DNA of 64,000 bases from Serripes groenlandicus (Eukaryota > Mollusca > Bivalvia > Cardiida > Cardiidae), in assembly GCA_031761405.1 (NCBI GenBank), contig JASEVX010000013.1, positions 32,433,035-32,497,034 on the forward strand, in the 5' to 3' direction. The notes beneath the pieces were generated by a model. The model was given only the letters and a program-made list of their open reading frames with translations. It made no database searches and was not told the DNA's origin. Below are positions 23,258 through 33,286 of this stretch, one piece after another. Made by a program: the position numbers and the translations under genes. Numbering within the stretch: position 1 is the first letter of the stretch; the number at the start of each line of letters is the position of its first letter.

Positions 23258-25483
23258 TCATATACATAGATCATTAAACCTCAGTTTAAGCACCCTATAG
23301 ATACTAACATAATCATTTTGGCCTTCATCATGCTCATCCTGTCGTCCCTTTATTATTTCACTCAATAAAATTAGCATATGCCATTTAGCTGCATTTCTAA
23401 AGGGTCTGATTGCCCATGATTTACAAAAGAAAAACCATGCGGATTGTATGTCATTTTCTTGTAAACATATCCAGCCCAACAGGTTACACCCTGTCTCTCT
23501 GTGACCAATGTTGAGGTCCGCCAATAAAACGATCAATAAATCCAGAACAGTTTTATCTTTTTCGGTCCGTTTATCTGTTTTTAAATAATAAAGTAAATAC
23601 TGTAGAAAATACAGATATATTTGTGAATCTACAGTAATCAAGAATAACCACCCATTCAATCTCATTTCAAATCCCGATCCAAGTTTTGTATATACATTAC
23701 GGAACAATTCGTATTGAAGAGCTTCGTTGACCAGAGTGACTTGAGATGGCAGAAATGCCATACAGCCCGTGGTAAAGTGTCGTCTAAAGTACTTGCAGGT
23801 CATGTCAGTAATTCGTAGTTTTTTAGCGAGAAAGGTGTGAGGATAATGTTGTCTATTGTAGCAGTCACACACAGATATCACATATGGTTCTAAACTTTTT
23901 TCACATGTCACTAGCATACGTTCGCATTCTTCCTCAAACAGCCTGGATTTAATCCATGCAGATACTAATGATAACTTTGATGAGATGAGGTCACAGTCAC
24001 TAGATTCGGAGATTACATTTGGAATTGCGTCAGGCCGCAGACGGGTAACATCTCCTTGTAACAGGTACTGGGAAAACAGACACTGTTCATATTGTAATTG
24101 TATATGCGGAATTATAGAGTCAAGGGCCATTCTCACATCTCTCGTAGTATGTACTGTGACATAGTTCGTATTTCGTAAATATAACAGAAGTAGCTTCGTC
24201 GCATTCAGATAATCTATATTTGTGTTACACGATATACGCATGTTTTCCAAGATCTCGTTCCTTACACCGTAGACACAATCTGCATTATTAGAATAATTTC
24301 TGGGTATTGGGGGATCTAGTTCTAGCATGGTACTCATTTTTACCAGTTCAGAACCACACAATTTGGATTTTAGCAGTTCACCTACATTATCAGAGTTGAT
24401 AGAATACAAAAACATGTCATCACGATCTATAATGTCTTTTAAAACATTCTCCACTTTCTTTAAAGCCATTAGGCTGAGTTTATCGAACATATTCTCTCCT
24501 GGTATGAAATAATTGGGACAACATTTTGCCATCACCCAAATTAATAGACGTTTTAGACAGTGTCGTGCACAGCGTATGAGGTTATCATCCGTCCAACAAT
24601 GGTTCTGTGCATTTTCTATTGTATAGAACATACATGTTTTACAATGATATGATGAGATAGAATCACCGGCCTTCGGTTCTATGATATTTTTCTTTATCAG
24701 CTTGAGGAGAATGTAACATTTGTGTTGTGTTTCGTTCAGACTTGACATAAGATAACGTTCTTGAAGTGTGAAGGATATTCTCCATTCGAAAGACTCATTG
24801 TCACTACAACAATGTCCAACACCAACAAGGAAACAACCAAATGAACCCATTGCCTTAAGTTGTTTATGTGATGGCCAGTCGTATTCGCGTGGCCTGTGCA
24901 ACCAGGAATTGGCTGACATCGGTATTCGTCGAAACTTAAATGCAGATACATAATCAGTTTGGCATGTATTATGTGTAGCTGGAAACGTGTATGCTGGACC
25001 GTTACGAATGGCATTTGGACGAGCAAAATATTTGAAACGTTTAGCAAATACTCTACCTTTCCGAACGATTTTAATCTCGCTAATTTCTAACGCATCGCAC
25101 ATTTCACATGTAAGCGGACATTTATCTTCAACGATTTGAAGACGAACATATCCTGGGTTGGTTTCATTATCAGTCAAAATAAGATAAGAACGTCCTTTTT
25201 GTTTAGCATCGTTTACATACTCGACAACAAGTTTGTCTTCACTATAAACCAATTTATCCATGTCAGAAATATAACCGGGTGTAGTTGTCCCTTCGCATTT
25301 ACTGCCAACTCGATAGAGAGATACTTTGTCCGCAGTTTTGTCAAAGAAATGAGCTACAAACGTAAATCCTATTTCTTCTAACATTGCAAGCTCCCAATAC
25401 TTTGTTCGCATGTACTCAGACGCACCTATAACGTCAAGTACTTCATGCAGACGCGTGGACAAGTTTGCATTGACAGTGTCCAT
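23258..25483 (-). CDS. Mab-21 / cGAS-like nucleotidyltransferase-fold protein (741 aa)
   Basis: This is the only long undamaged reading frame in the window. The N-terminal half carries the Mab-21/cGAS nucleotidyltransferase signature. It has a glycine-serine helix motif YRVGSKCEGTTTPGYISD at residues 58-74, with metal-ligand candidates D74 and D76 in SDMD, and a later candidate acid D177 in QTDYVSAF. SANSWLHRPREYDWPS spans 190-205. EWRISFTLQE (233-242), then KCYILLKLIKK and SYHCKTCMFYT (278-288), with W297 and RCARHCLKRLL after it, match the helical C-lobe of Mab-21 proteins. The remaining ~400 residues are helical and carry no family I can name. This extension is longer than the ~360-residue minimal Mab-21 proteins but usual for molluscan paralogues. 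In cGAS-like members such enzymes make cyclic dinucleotides after sensing nucleic acid. Both SDxD acids are present, so activity is possible but unproven. I chose the Met at 25483; TTATTACAG eleven bases upstream on the minus strand looks like a splice acceptor, suggesting a 5'-UTR intron. There is no intron within the coding region. Confidence 0.88.
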   Translation of the reverse strand: MDTVNANLSTRLHEVLDVIGASEYMRTKYWELAMLEEIGFTFVAHFFDKTADKVSLYRVGSKCEGTTTPGYISDMDKLVYSEDKLVVEYVNDAKQKGRSYLILTDNETNPGYVRLQIVEDKCPLTCEMCDALEISEIKIVRKGRVFAKRFKYFARPNAIRNGPAYTFPATHNTCQTDYVSAFKFRRIPMSANSWLHRPREYDWPSHKQLKAMGSFGCFLVGVGHCCSDNESFEWRISFTLQERYLMSSLNETQHKCYILLKLIKKNIIEPKAGDSISSYHCKTCMFYTIENAQNHCWTDDNLIRCARHCLKRLLIWVMAKCCPNYFIPGENMFDKLSLMALKKVENVLKDIIDRDDMFLYSINSDNVGELLKSKLCGSELVKMSTMLELDPPIPRNYSNNADCVYGVRNEILENMRISCNTNIDYLNATKLLLLYLRNTNYVTVHTTRDVRMALDSIIPHIQLQYEQCLFSQYLLQGDVTRLRPDAIPNVISESSDCDLISSKLSLVSAWIKSRLFEEECERMLVTCEKSLEPYVISVCDCYNRQHYPHTFLAKKLRITDMTCKYFRRHFTTGCMAFLPSQVTLVNEALQYELFRNVYTKLGSGFEMRLNGWLFLITVDSQIYLYFLQYLLYYLKTDKRTEKDKTVLDLLIVLLADLNIGHRETGCNLLGWICLQENDIQSAWFFFCKSWAIRPFRNAAKWHMLILLSEIIKGRQDEHDEGQNDYVSIYRVLKLRFNDLCI

Positions 25484-25500
25484 TCCACGTCTTTCTGTAA
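25484..25500 (-). promoter_or_regulatory. Candidate 3' splice site upstream of the Mab-21-like start codon
   Basis: On the minus strand, ATATATTTATTACAG precedes AAAGACGTGGA and the ATG. AT/T-rich sequence upstream of the AG and the closeness to the start suggest the coding exon begins just before the ATG. The donor was not located. Confidence 0.35.
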
Positions 25501-27590
25501 TAAATATATGAGAAATGTTGCATTGATAAGTTAAATACAGTTTAAATTTATAGTTTCAATCTCAATTTATATATTGAATAATAGAATAATAATAATAATA
25601 ATATTTTTGTTGTAATTGTAAATAAAGGCCAATTGCCCAAAATACATTATAAATAATACAAACAAGTCACAGTTGCGGAAAGTAACAAATGAGCAGTCAA
25701 GTTTCTATTTGGAAAATAAACTACCTTTGCAATGACTTCTGTTAAGGTACAATCAGCGGTCTTTAATGGCAATGGCTTTTGTTTCATTAAGCACTATCAG
25801 TAAGTTTCATTAAAAATTAGAGTTAAACTGAGCGATTTTTCTAAAGTGTGCAATGTTTTCACTTTTGAATGAACATAGCTACATGTATATATATTAATTT
25901 ATTGTCGTTATAACCAACTTAATAATTCGCCGGGAGAACACTATGTGTACTCATTTTTCAGATTGCACAAGGGAAGATAAACTTAATGTAAATTCCTCGA
26001 AAAGATAACGGTTGCGACTTTTTTTAAAAACCCTTAGTTTGGATACATTCGGAAAAGAAATTCATGTTTTAAAATATTTTGAGTTTGCGTTTGATTAACC
26101 TCGTATCTCAGTGTATATCATGCGATGTACAATTTATTTACTCAACCCTGATTAGACTTGCAGCAGACTCTGTTGTTAAAGTACCATTAGAATGCCAGCA
26201 TTGAATAACGTCGATGTCTCTGTTCAATAGTTGCTCGATATTACTAAACGATATTACAATTTTAAAAAAGGTGTCTTGATAGTTGTATTATTCATAAAAT
26301 ATATTAAGGCATATATTTCTAAAAATGTAAAATCAAGGGACTGTGTCTAATCTAGTTCCGGATATCTCTGTTTAACACTATCCTAATTAAAGCAAATCTG
26401 AGGCAGATGAATTTGAATTCATATATGCAAAGCTAAGGACAATTTTCCAAAATGAAATTTTCCATTTTGAAAACTTCGTTGATAACTTGGGTACATCTTA
26501 TTTTATCACAATGTTTACACAATTCATACCCTACAATATGCGTAACATATGCGTATGCGTATGTGTCTGCAGTAGGATAAGGAAAATGGTGATCACATAT
26601 ACAGCAATTTGGGGGTCTTAAAGCAAAATACTAATATGGACTGACCTATAATAGCAAAACATTTGGGCAATCGCCCGAAAAAAATCCATCTGTTATATGC
26701 TTTGCATTTCAGAGCGATTAATGAAGTCACAGTATCACTTGTCTCACACAAGTTGACAGCTCACCCCGGCAATGTGTGAAGTGAGTAAGCAGGAATATGC
26801 TCCCATCATTGAAAGGGAGGCAAACGGTGCTGAACTATAATTGTGGAAGTATCGGATAGGTCGTGATGCCACCTTTGAAAAGCTTGTAAGAACTGTTAAT
26901 GCCAGCTACCAGCTTTACCAAAACCTGCATTCGATTCTAAAGGTATTGTTTATAATATGCCTCAACAGCAAATACCGAAAGGTCGTTCAGTGGCCTTAGA
27001 CGTTTATAAACCAATATGTGCAGTACGATGACAGAGAAGCGACTGACTGGACAGACCTTAATGTACATTCACCGGAAATAACCCATAAACATTGAACAAG
27101 TGCTGAACGAGTTCGATGTCTCTGGTCATTTACGCATTGCTTTGTTTTTGGCAATACCAGATAGTACGATGATGCATCAGACGTCGAATAAAAATGATTG
27201 ATCAAGTTACGCAATTGTAAAACAACATAACTGTATTTACACATTTTATTAAACAAAAAAACAAAACAAATCAGCCTTTAAAATGATTATACAAACAGAA
27301 AAAGGATAAAAATTGAAAATATAAAACTGTCGCGGTGAAAACTGTGTGCTGTGTGCCATCATCTCAGGTTAATATTGTCCTGAGAAGGATACAAATTTCA
27401 AAATATTTGCAGCAGGAATACGTCAGAACTTGGTATCTATATCGTGACCTATTAAGATGAAGATATTTACGGAACCCAGCTACACTCTTTCTCTCGCAAA
27501 TAACAAAATTCATGGGGGAAAAACTAAACCTAGTGTAAAAATATTAAATCAATATTCTTAATTCAATGACACGATGACGAAATTGTATAA
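25501..27590. other. No gene seen; 5' side of the Mab-21-like gene
   Basis: AT-rich sequence with an (AAT)n tract at 25585-25603. This may hold the promoter and a 5'-UTR intron of the neighbouring minus-strand gene. Short open frames such as 26996-27256 have no recognisable domain. Confidence 0.4.
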
Positions 27591-27599
27591 CTGTTTATG

Positions 27600-27722
27600 A
27601 CAAATTGAATCATTGTTTTCAACTCTTTTTAATTATAACATCTTTGTTTTTTGACGTTTATTCTGTTGTTGCTTGGATGTTTTTAAAGTCATCTGTAGCA
27701 TATTTGCTGTATGTGGAAAATG
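27600..27722. mobile_element. Possible right half of a TTAA MITE
   Basis: TTTTTAAAGTCATCTGTAGC followed by ATATTTGCTGTATGTGGAAAA matches the right arm of the MITE family (compare 59535-59580). The left arm and the terminal TTAA are not recognisable. Confidence 0.35.
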
Positions 27723-27729
27723 TTTGATG

Positions 27730-28640
27730 CAAATGTTCCCGGCGACATTGATGCCTTGCATCAACTTTCTGTTGTAATATTGTTGTAGTGTCTTTTTCAC
27801 ATATTTTTCTTTCTGTACATTGCTGACATAAAGCATGACGTAACAGTGTAACAGTTGACATTTGACGTTGAATTTACAACTGAATCACAACATGTTATGA
27901 AGTTCGAAACCTCTAATATTGACGTCAAATTAAACGAGAAATAACAATTATTTATATAATTTCAACTTGTTTGGCTCTTCGAAATGCCTTATATGGATGT
28001 CAACTAATAAAACATCCTTTATAATTATCTATATGTATATAACTTAAACATGGAAATTTGAATGAACAATAATGTATGGTATATATCTTTCATATACAAA
28101 TGTGTTTCTCTAAATAAACAGAATAAACTGTGTAGTTTCTCGTCTTAAAAAGGTAATAACAATGGTTTTCTTATATTAAGTACAATGCACCATTCTTATT
28201 CTATATAATAAAAAACGTATCCGCTCGAGCAATACCCTGAATACTTTCATTTATTATTCATTCTCAGTATTAAATAACTAATTCGCATACAATGTTACTG
28301 TTCTCTCTTAGTATTGTTGAAAAGTGAATAAAACTTTCAATACTGACATCTGTAGCAACACCGATGTAAAATCAGTAGATTTACAAGAATAACCGTAATA
28401 TTAATATATGTATAGGTTTCGATGAATCTTTGAGTCAAGACCTTATTGAAACAAATCACTTTCCACATTAGACGTGGTTTAAGGAATGCAACACATTATT
28501 CATGCAGTTAAATTAACACCGTACATGCAATGTTATATACTTATTTTAAATTCAACAGGGTCGATTTGAATAGATTAATTTCAAGAGATCAAGTTTCACA
28601 TGTAAATTGGTATAACTACCGATATTCTTAACCCGATTAA
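27730..28640. other. No gene seen
   Basis: AT-rich, with stops in all frames. No recognised repeat. Confidence 0.4.
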
Positions 28641-29470
28641 ACCCTTTACAATGTATTGAGTCTACAACGTTTACAAAATGGTTATATATCATTTCTATAA
28701 TCATTATTTGACGTTTTAACTCATTTTTGTAAGTACTAATACTACAGGTTGATATGAATTAGTAATATAATAATTAATAAGGAGCCACTTACTCTAGAAA
28801 AGGGTCAAATATCATTTATAGGATCTTTATTTGACCTTTAAACTCAGTGATGTTAGTGCAAATAATATAGGATCTGAATTAGTAATAGAATAATTAGAAT
28901 GGAGCCATTTACTCTACAAAAGGGCTTTTTATCATTTATAGAATCATTATTTGACCATAAACTCAATGTTGTGGGTACCAATACTATAAGATGATTTGAA
29001 TAAGTAATATAATAATTAATGTGGAGCCATCTACTCTAGAAAAGGGTTATTTGTCATTTCTTGATTCATTATTTGACCACCAAAACCTATGCTGTGATTA
29101 CCAATGATATAGGATGATTTGAATAAGTAATAAGTAATGAAGGTGGAGCCGCTTACCCTAGAAAATTGTTATATATAAATTTTCAAATCATTATTAGACC
29201 TTTAAACTCAATGTTGTGGGTACCAATAATATAGGTTGATTTAAATAAGTAATATATTAATTTACACTAGAAAAGGGTTATACATCATTTCTTTAATCAT
29301 TATTTGACCTTTAAATGAAATGTTGTTTGTACCAATAATATAGGATCATTTGAATAAGTAATATAACAATTAGTGTTGAGCCATCAACTTATGCAAATAG
29401 TTATATATATCATTTCTAAACTCATTATTTGACCTTTAAATACCAAGAATATAGGATCTGAATTAGTAAT
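28640..29470. repeat. ~120-bp tandem repeat, about 7 copies
   Basis: GGAGCCATTTACTCTAGAAA anchors occur at 28781, 28901, 29023 and 29145, with degraded ones near 29265 and 29376. Each unit also holds AATCATTATTTGACCTTTAA and AATAATATAGGATGATTTGA. Spacing is 120-122 bp; later units are shortened. Confidence 0.85.
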
Positions 29471-29479
29471 ATATTCTTA

Positions 29480-30300
29480 GACAAGTACATGTAACTCTTC
29501 GACGAATGAACTCACCTTTCTATTGGTTAACAGTTTTAATTACATGCGCTGATCATCATCTTGATCTAGTTTTATTCCTATTGATAGAAATTGTCGTCGT
29601 CTGGAGCTCTCTGTATTGTTTGTCTAATCCGTTAAATACACCGGGCCAACGCCCGTCACCCACTTAAGTTATAGTAACAGACGAGCAGCCTTGTGTTCCA
29701 TAGTAAACACAACGTAAACACGTTTAAGCTATGCCTATCAAACGGAACGAAACCTACCTGTTTTATGAATGGAAAACAGGTAGAACATGTTTGGTTAACC
29801 GACTAAGGAACGGTATATCGACAAAACCTATTTGTGTAATTGTCATGTTGTACAGATCTAAACCTCGGTCTACCATTGTCAATTCCATAGTGTATATAAT
29901 TGCATATACATTGAAGAATATGCTATGCGATAATTTGAATGTGTATTACGGGTATAACCTTTCGCTTGAAATGGATCTTAAGATCAATACAACTGTGACG
30001 GTTTTCGGACTACAAAGACTGGTACCAGTATTTAGTCGATAATTGGCGGATTTGTTAGACGAAATGTATTTTTGTGTACGACTTCCTTGTGTATGCGTCC
30101 GTTCAACCGTAGCATTGCAATTCATGTAGTCTACATAAAATATACGTCTCTGTCTGAAAGGTGGAATTACTAGTATTCAAATATCGGGTATTATTGTGCA
30201 AATACACACACTACTAGTCAAAACGGTTTGCTGATCCGTCAGATGGAAATAATATGATTATAAACATGTACATTATCATTTTCAAAAAAGCTCTAGTGAT
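29480..30300. other. No gene supported
   Basis: A 103-residue plus frame at 29731-30042 is open but has no recognisable domain, signal peptide or homologue known to me. Confidence 0.35.
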
Positions 30301-31240
30301 CTCAAATTCAGTGTAGTAGTGCTGGTGCTCAGCAATACGGGAACATCATTCGAGCAGATGCACGATTGTCAAGATAAGCCTCTCGGTAGTACTGGTGATC
30401 TTCATTACGGGGACATCATTACAACTGATTTCAGGATAAGATTATCGGTAGTGCTGGTGATCTTCATTACGGGGACATCATTACAACTGATTTCAGGTTA
30501 AGATTATCGGTAGTGCTGGTGATCTTCATTACGGGGACATCATTACAACTGATTTCAGGATAAGATTATCGGTAGTGCTGGTGATCTTCATTACGGGGAC
30601 ATCATTACAACTGATTTCAGGATAAGATTATCGGTAATGCTGGTGATCTTCATTACGGGGACATCATTACAACTGATTTCAGGATAAGATTATCGGTAGT
30701 GCTGGTGCTAAGCATTACCAATGAACTGGTGTTATGTGAACGTACCTGTAGTGATGGTTCTAAGCATTAAGCAAAAAGCAAAAAGCATTTTCGGGACATA
30801 TGCATTGTTGTTCATGCTACACATACCAGTAGTGCTGGTGCTAAGCATTACCGAAAATGCATTATTGCTGATCTACTGATGTCATCCTACACTGAACAGT
30901 AGAGATGGTGCTAAACATGAAGGATACGGCCTTACGGGGACAGCTGCACTGGTGTCATAATACACTTACCAGTAGTGTTGGTGCTCAGTATTACAAAGAC
31001 AGCATTCGGAAAGATGATCTAGTGTTATGATAAACTTACCAGTAGTGATGGTACCATGCATTAAGGAGACAGCATTTTATGAACAATTGAACTGGTGTTT
31101 TGATAAACTTACCAGTAGTAATGGTATCAAGCTTTAAGGAGACAGCATTTCATTAACAGATGAACTGGTGTTATGATAAACTAACCAGTAGTGATGGTGC
31201 AAAGGATTAAGGGGACAACATTTCGCCTGGTGTCAGAGTT
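30300..31240 (+). repeat. SINE-derived minisatellite, array 1 (62- and ~70-bp units)
   Basis: Units contain ACCAGTAGTGCTGGTGCTCA and GGGGACAGCATT-like sequence plus a GGTGTCAKGATAAGCTTA-like end. Six starts at 30384, 30446, 30508, 30570, 30632 and 30694 are spaced exactly 62 bp apart and are almost identical. Flanking units are about 70 bp and more diverged. Related arrays lie at 42470-42715, 48190-49640 and 54950-57140. Confidence 0.85.
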
Positions 31241-31244
31241 ATAT

Positions 31245-31331
31245 CACGGTATTGCCTAGGTAAACCATCAGCATTACCGCTAGGTTTATACCTAGCGGTA
31301 ATGCTGATGGTTTACCTACAACATACCGTGA
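31245..31331. repeat. Perfect 28-bp-arm palindrome within an inverted SINE-tail duplication
   Basis: The left arm 31258-31285 and right arm 31290-31317 are exact reverse complements around the loop TTAT. A second matching pair, TCACGGTA at 31245-31252 and TACCGTGA at 31324-31331, extends the symmetry. The right half matches the array-flanking sequence at 57562-57580 (TGCTGATGGTTTACCTA). Confidence 0.9.
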
Positions 31332-31344
31332 CATAACTTAAATA

Positions 31345-31430
31345 TATGTACCCAGGTTAAATATAGTTTACATCGGTTGAATAAGTCATGGAAATAGCAC
31401 AGTTCAAACTGTCCACGTCTAAAGGAGTCG
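31345..31430. repeat. Shared 3' flank of the minisatellite arrays
   Basis: GGTTAAATATAGTTTACATC then GGTTGAATAAGTCATGGAAA is repeated at 57645-57730 after the third large array, with CACAGTTCAAA and CTAAAGGAGTC-like sequence following in both. Confidence 0.7.
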
Positions 31431-31499
31431 CTTGTTGGAATCGTATTCACCTTCGAAACGCCTTTTTATTAATGATTTGTTTGTTTGTATGCTTTTCCT

Positions 31500-31640
31500 A
31501 CACTTTGAATAATATTTCAATTACATCACGGTGTTTCCTTTGTAAGTTACAAATGATAATGGTCCATTTATACAGATAACATTTAGTCGGTCGTACTCAA
31601 TATCCTGAGCGCCTGGAGCGAATAACATAACTACCATTTG
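31500..31640 (-). mobile_element. RUDI-like SINE, degraded, minus strand
   Basis: ATTACATCACGGTGTTTCCT, then a GTCCATTTATACAGATAAC-like stretch and TAGTCGGTCGTACTCAATAT, match the inverted SINEs at 39690-39830 and 49735-49870. The MITE at 31663 follows directly, as it does after the SINE at 49735. Confidence 0.5.
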
Positions 31641-31662
31641 TATAATTTTTTTGAGAGCAGAG

Positions 31663-31871
31663 TTAACTCTTTCCAACAAAAAGATGCTTTCTGACGTTTC
31701 TGCAGCAGTCGACTTTTAAAAACATTATTGCAAATTGTAAATTGCTCATAAAAAGCAATTTCTCCTTTCGCCATAATTTTTCATCTTTATTTGTAAAGAT
31801 AGTTTCGGTATTGAGACTAAATAATTCCAAAAATGTCTGCTGCATTTTTACCATATGGGATAAAGCGTTAA
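31663..31871. mobile_element. TTAA-flanked palindromic MITE, copy A
   Basis: Starts TTAACTCTTTCCAAC, contains TCTGCAGCAGTCGACTTTTA and the inner palindrome around AAATTGCTCATAAAAAGCAA. It ends with CCATATGGGATAAAGCG before TTAA. Length 209 bp. Confidence 0.75.
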
Positions 31872-31999
31872 ACGTTGGATACACAATGAGTACAAGTATT
31901 AAAGTGTCGCTTAAACATAATAAGGGCGAAATAAACGTGTAAAATATTTAAAAATCTTGATAAAGCCCGACAAGCCCTAATGTCCGTTCTTTATCGCTT

Positions 32000-32200
32000 T
32001 AAGTATAATAAAAATGGGAACCGTTATTTAGTTTATTCGTCCTAGTGTAATGTTACAGTGCTACATAAAAAAAAAATACGAAACAGTACGTAGGGCGTAC
32101 ACATTTAGGTAAGCCGTTTTGTCTGTTTTAAGTGTTTTTGGTGGTGGAGGGGGGTGTCTGTCTGTATGAATGTTTGTTTGTCTGTCTGTCTGCCTGTCTA
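32000..32200 (+). repeat. Repeat flank and short TCTG tract
   Basis: TAGGGCGTACACATTTAGGTAAG at 32091-32113 resembles 53908-53950 (GTGGGCCGTACACATT and ATTTAGGTAAGATAATG). A CTGTCTGTCTGTCTGCC tract follows at about 32180. Confidence 0.4.
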
Positions 32201-32204
32201 TTTC

Positions 32205-33286
32205 TTCATATTTCCTATAGGAATAATTTTTTCATTTCACTCTCGATATTCAAGTTTGACCTTTGTTTAGGTTTTCGATTGTATACCGATATACACATTC
32301 GTCTAAGTCGATACTAGTTTTGCAACCTCACTCCAAGCTATACATTTGAAGTTTAACAGTCAGGCTCATTCCTGTATGTGTTTCAATGAAGAATCAGATG
32401 TAAATCGGGTATAAGTTGATAATTGTAACTTATTTGTGAGCGTTGTACAAATTTATGTAGCGTTATGTATATCTGTTGCATGCTGAACTTTCATACATTA
32501 TAAGAAACAATGTTAAATGTACATATATTTGTATGGTACTCTACGCTCTAACAGTGACTTGGTAGCGTCAGTTTTAATGACTTAAAGGAGTGTTTTCAAT
32601 TAAATATTGATTAGAAAGAAAATACATCTTAAGAAAACCAGAACATTTTTTATTTGATGAAAACACGTTTACGCTTTAATTATAAGAACAGGATAAAGGT
32701 CGATATAAGGTTATTGTTGTTAAATGAGTTAAAAAATCGTTACTGAATTTACACACAATCTATTTGATGTATACCCTGTTTAGCCCTTTCCCGCAAACAA
32801 AACGTATGTACATGCAGCAGGCGACTTTGAAAACATATAAACACAAAGATTGAAACTCTCTATAAATGGACTAACATTTATTTAATGAAGTTGAAAACAT
32901 TTTGAGCAATTTCTCTTTTTTTCCACAAAGTTTTCAAACGTCGTCTGCTGCAGATATCTCAGAGCGCGTCTATATGTGGTAAATTGTTAATTATTTAGAT
33001 AGCATTATTGATTAAAGTTCGTGTGTGTAACGTGTGGTAAAGAGTTAATGATTTAAAGCGATTCATTGATAACAATTCGTGTGCATTATTGAATCCAAAG
33101 AGTGTCAATCCTGATTGTACAGCATGTCTGATCAGAATATATGATTTGTTTTCAAAACAGTTTAAATTTACTCTTTTCCTCATGATTATTGCTGTCGGTG
33201 CCATAAAAACTTTATAATTTACCTATTTCAATAAAACATTGCCGTAATAAGAGTCAATCATATTTTATCACGACAGGTCGAAAAAA
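32205..33286 (+). repeat. Upstream half of a segmental duplication shared with 61255-62480
   Basis: GATATTCAAGTTTGACCTTT, TGTTTCAATGAAGAATC, AACCAGAACATTTTT and TTGTACAGCATG-type landmarks recur in the same order at 61255-62480. The shared block includes a MITE at matching positions and leads into the TRIM-like gene at 33287. Confidence 0.7.
32780..32990. mobile_element. TTAA MITE, copy K (shared with the paralogous locus)
   Basis: Left end TTTAGCCCTTTCCCGC (degraded), internal CATGCAGCAGGCGACTTTGA and GAGCAATTTCTC. Right arm AACGTCGTCTGCTGCAG and end TATATGTGGTAAATTG before TTAA. It lies 297 bp upstream of the TRIM-like start, matching copy J at 62103-62243. Confidence 0.65.

Noticed and set aside
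29731..30042. 103-residue plus frame
   Set aside because: No recognisable domain, no codon or context evidence; likely chance.
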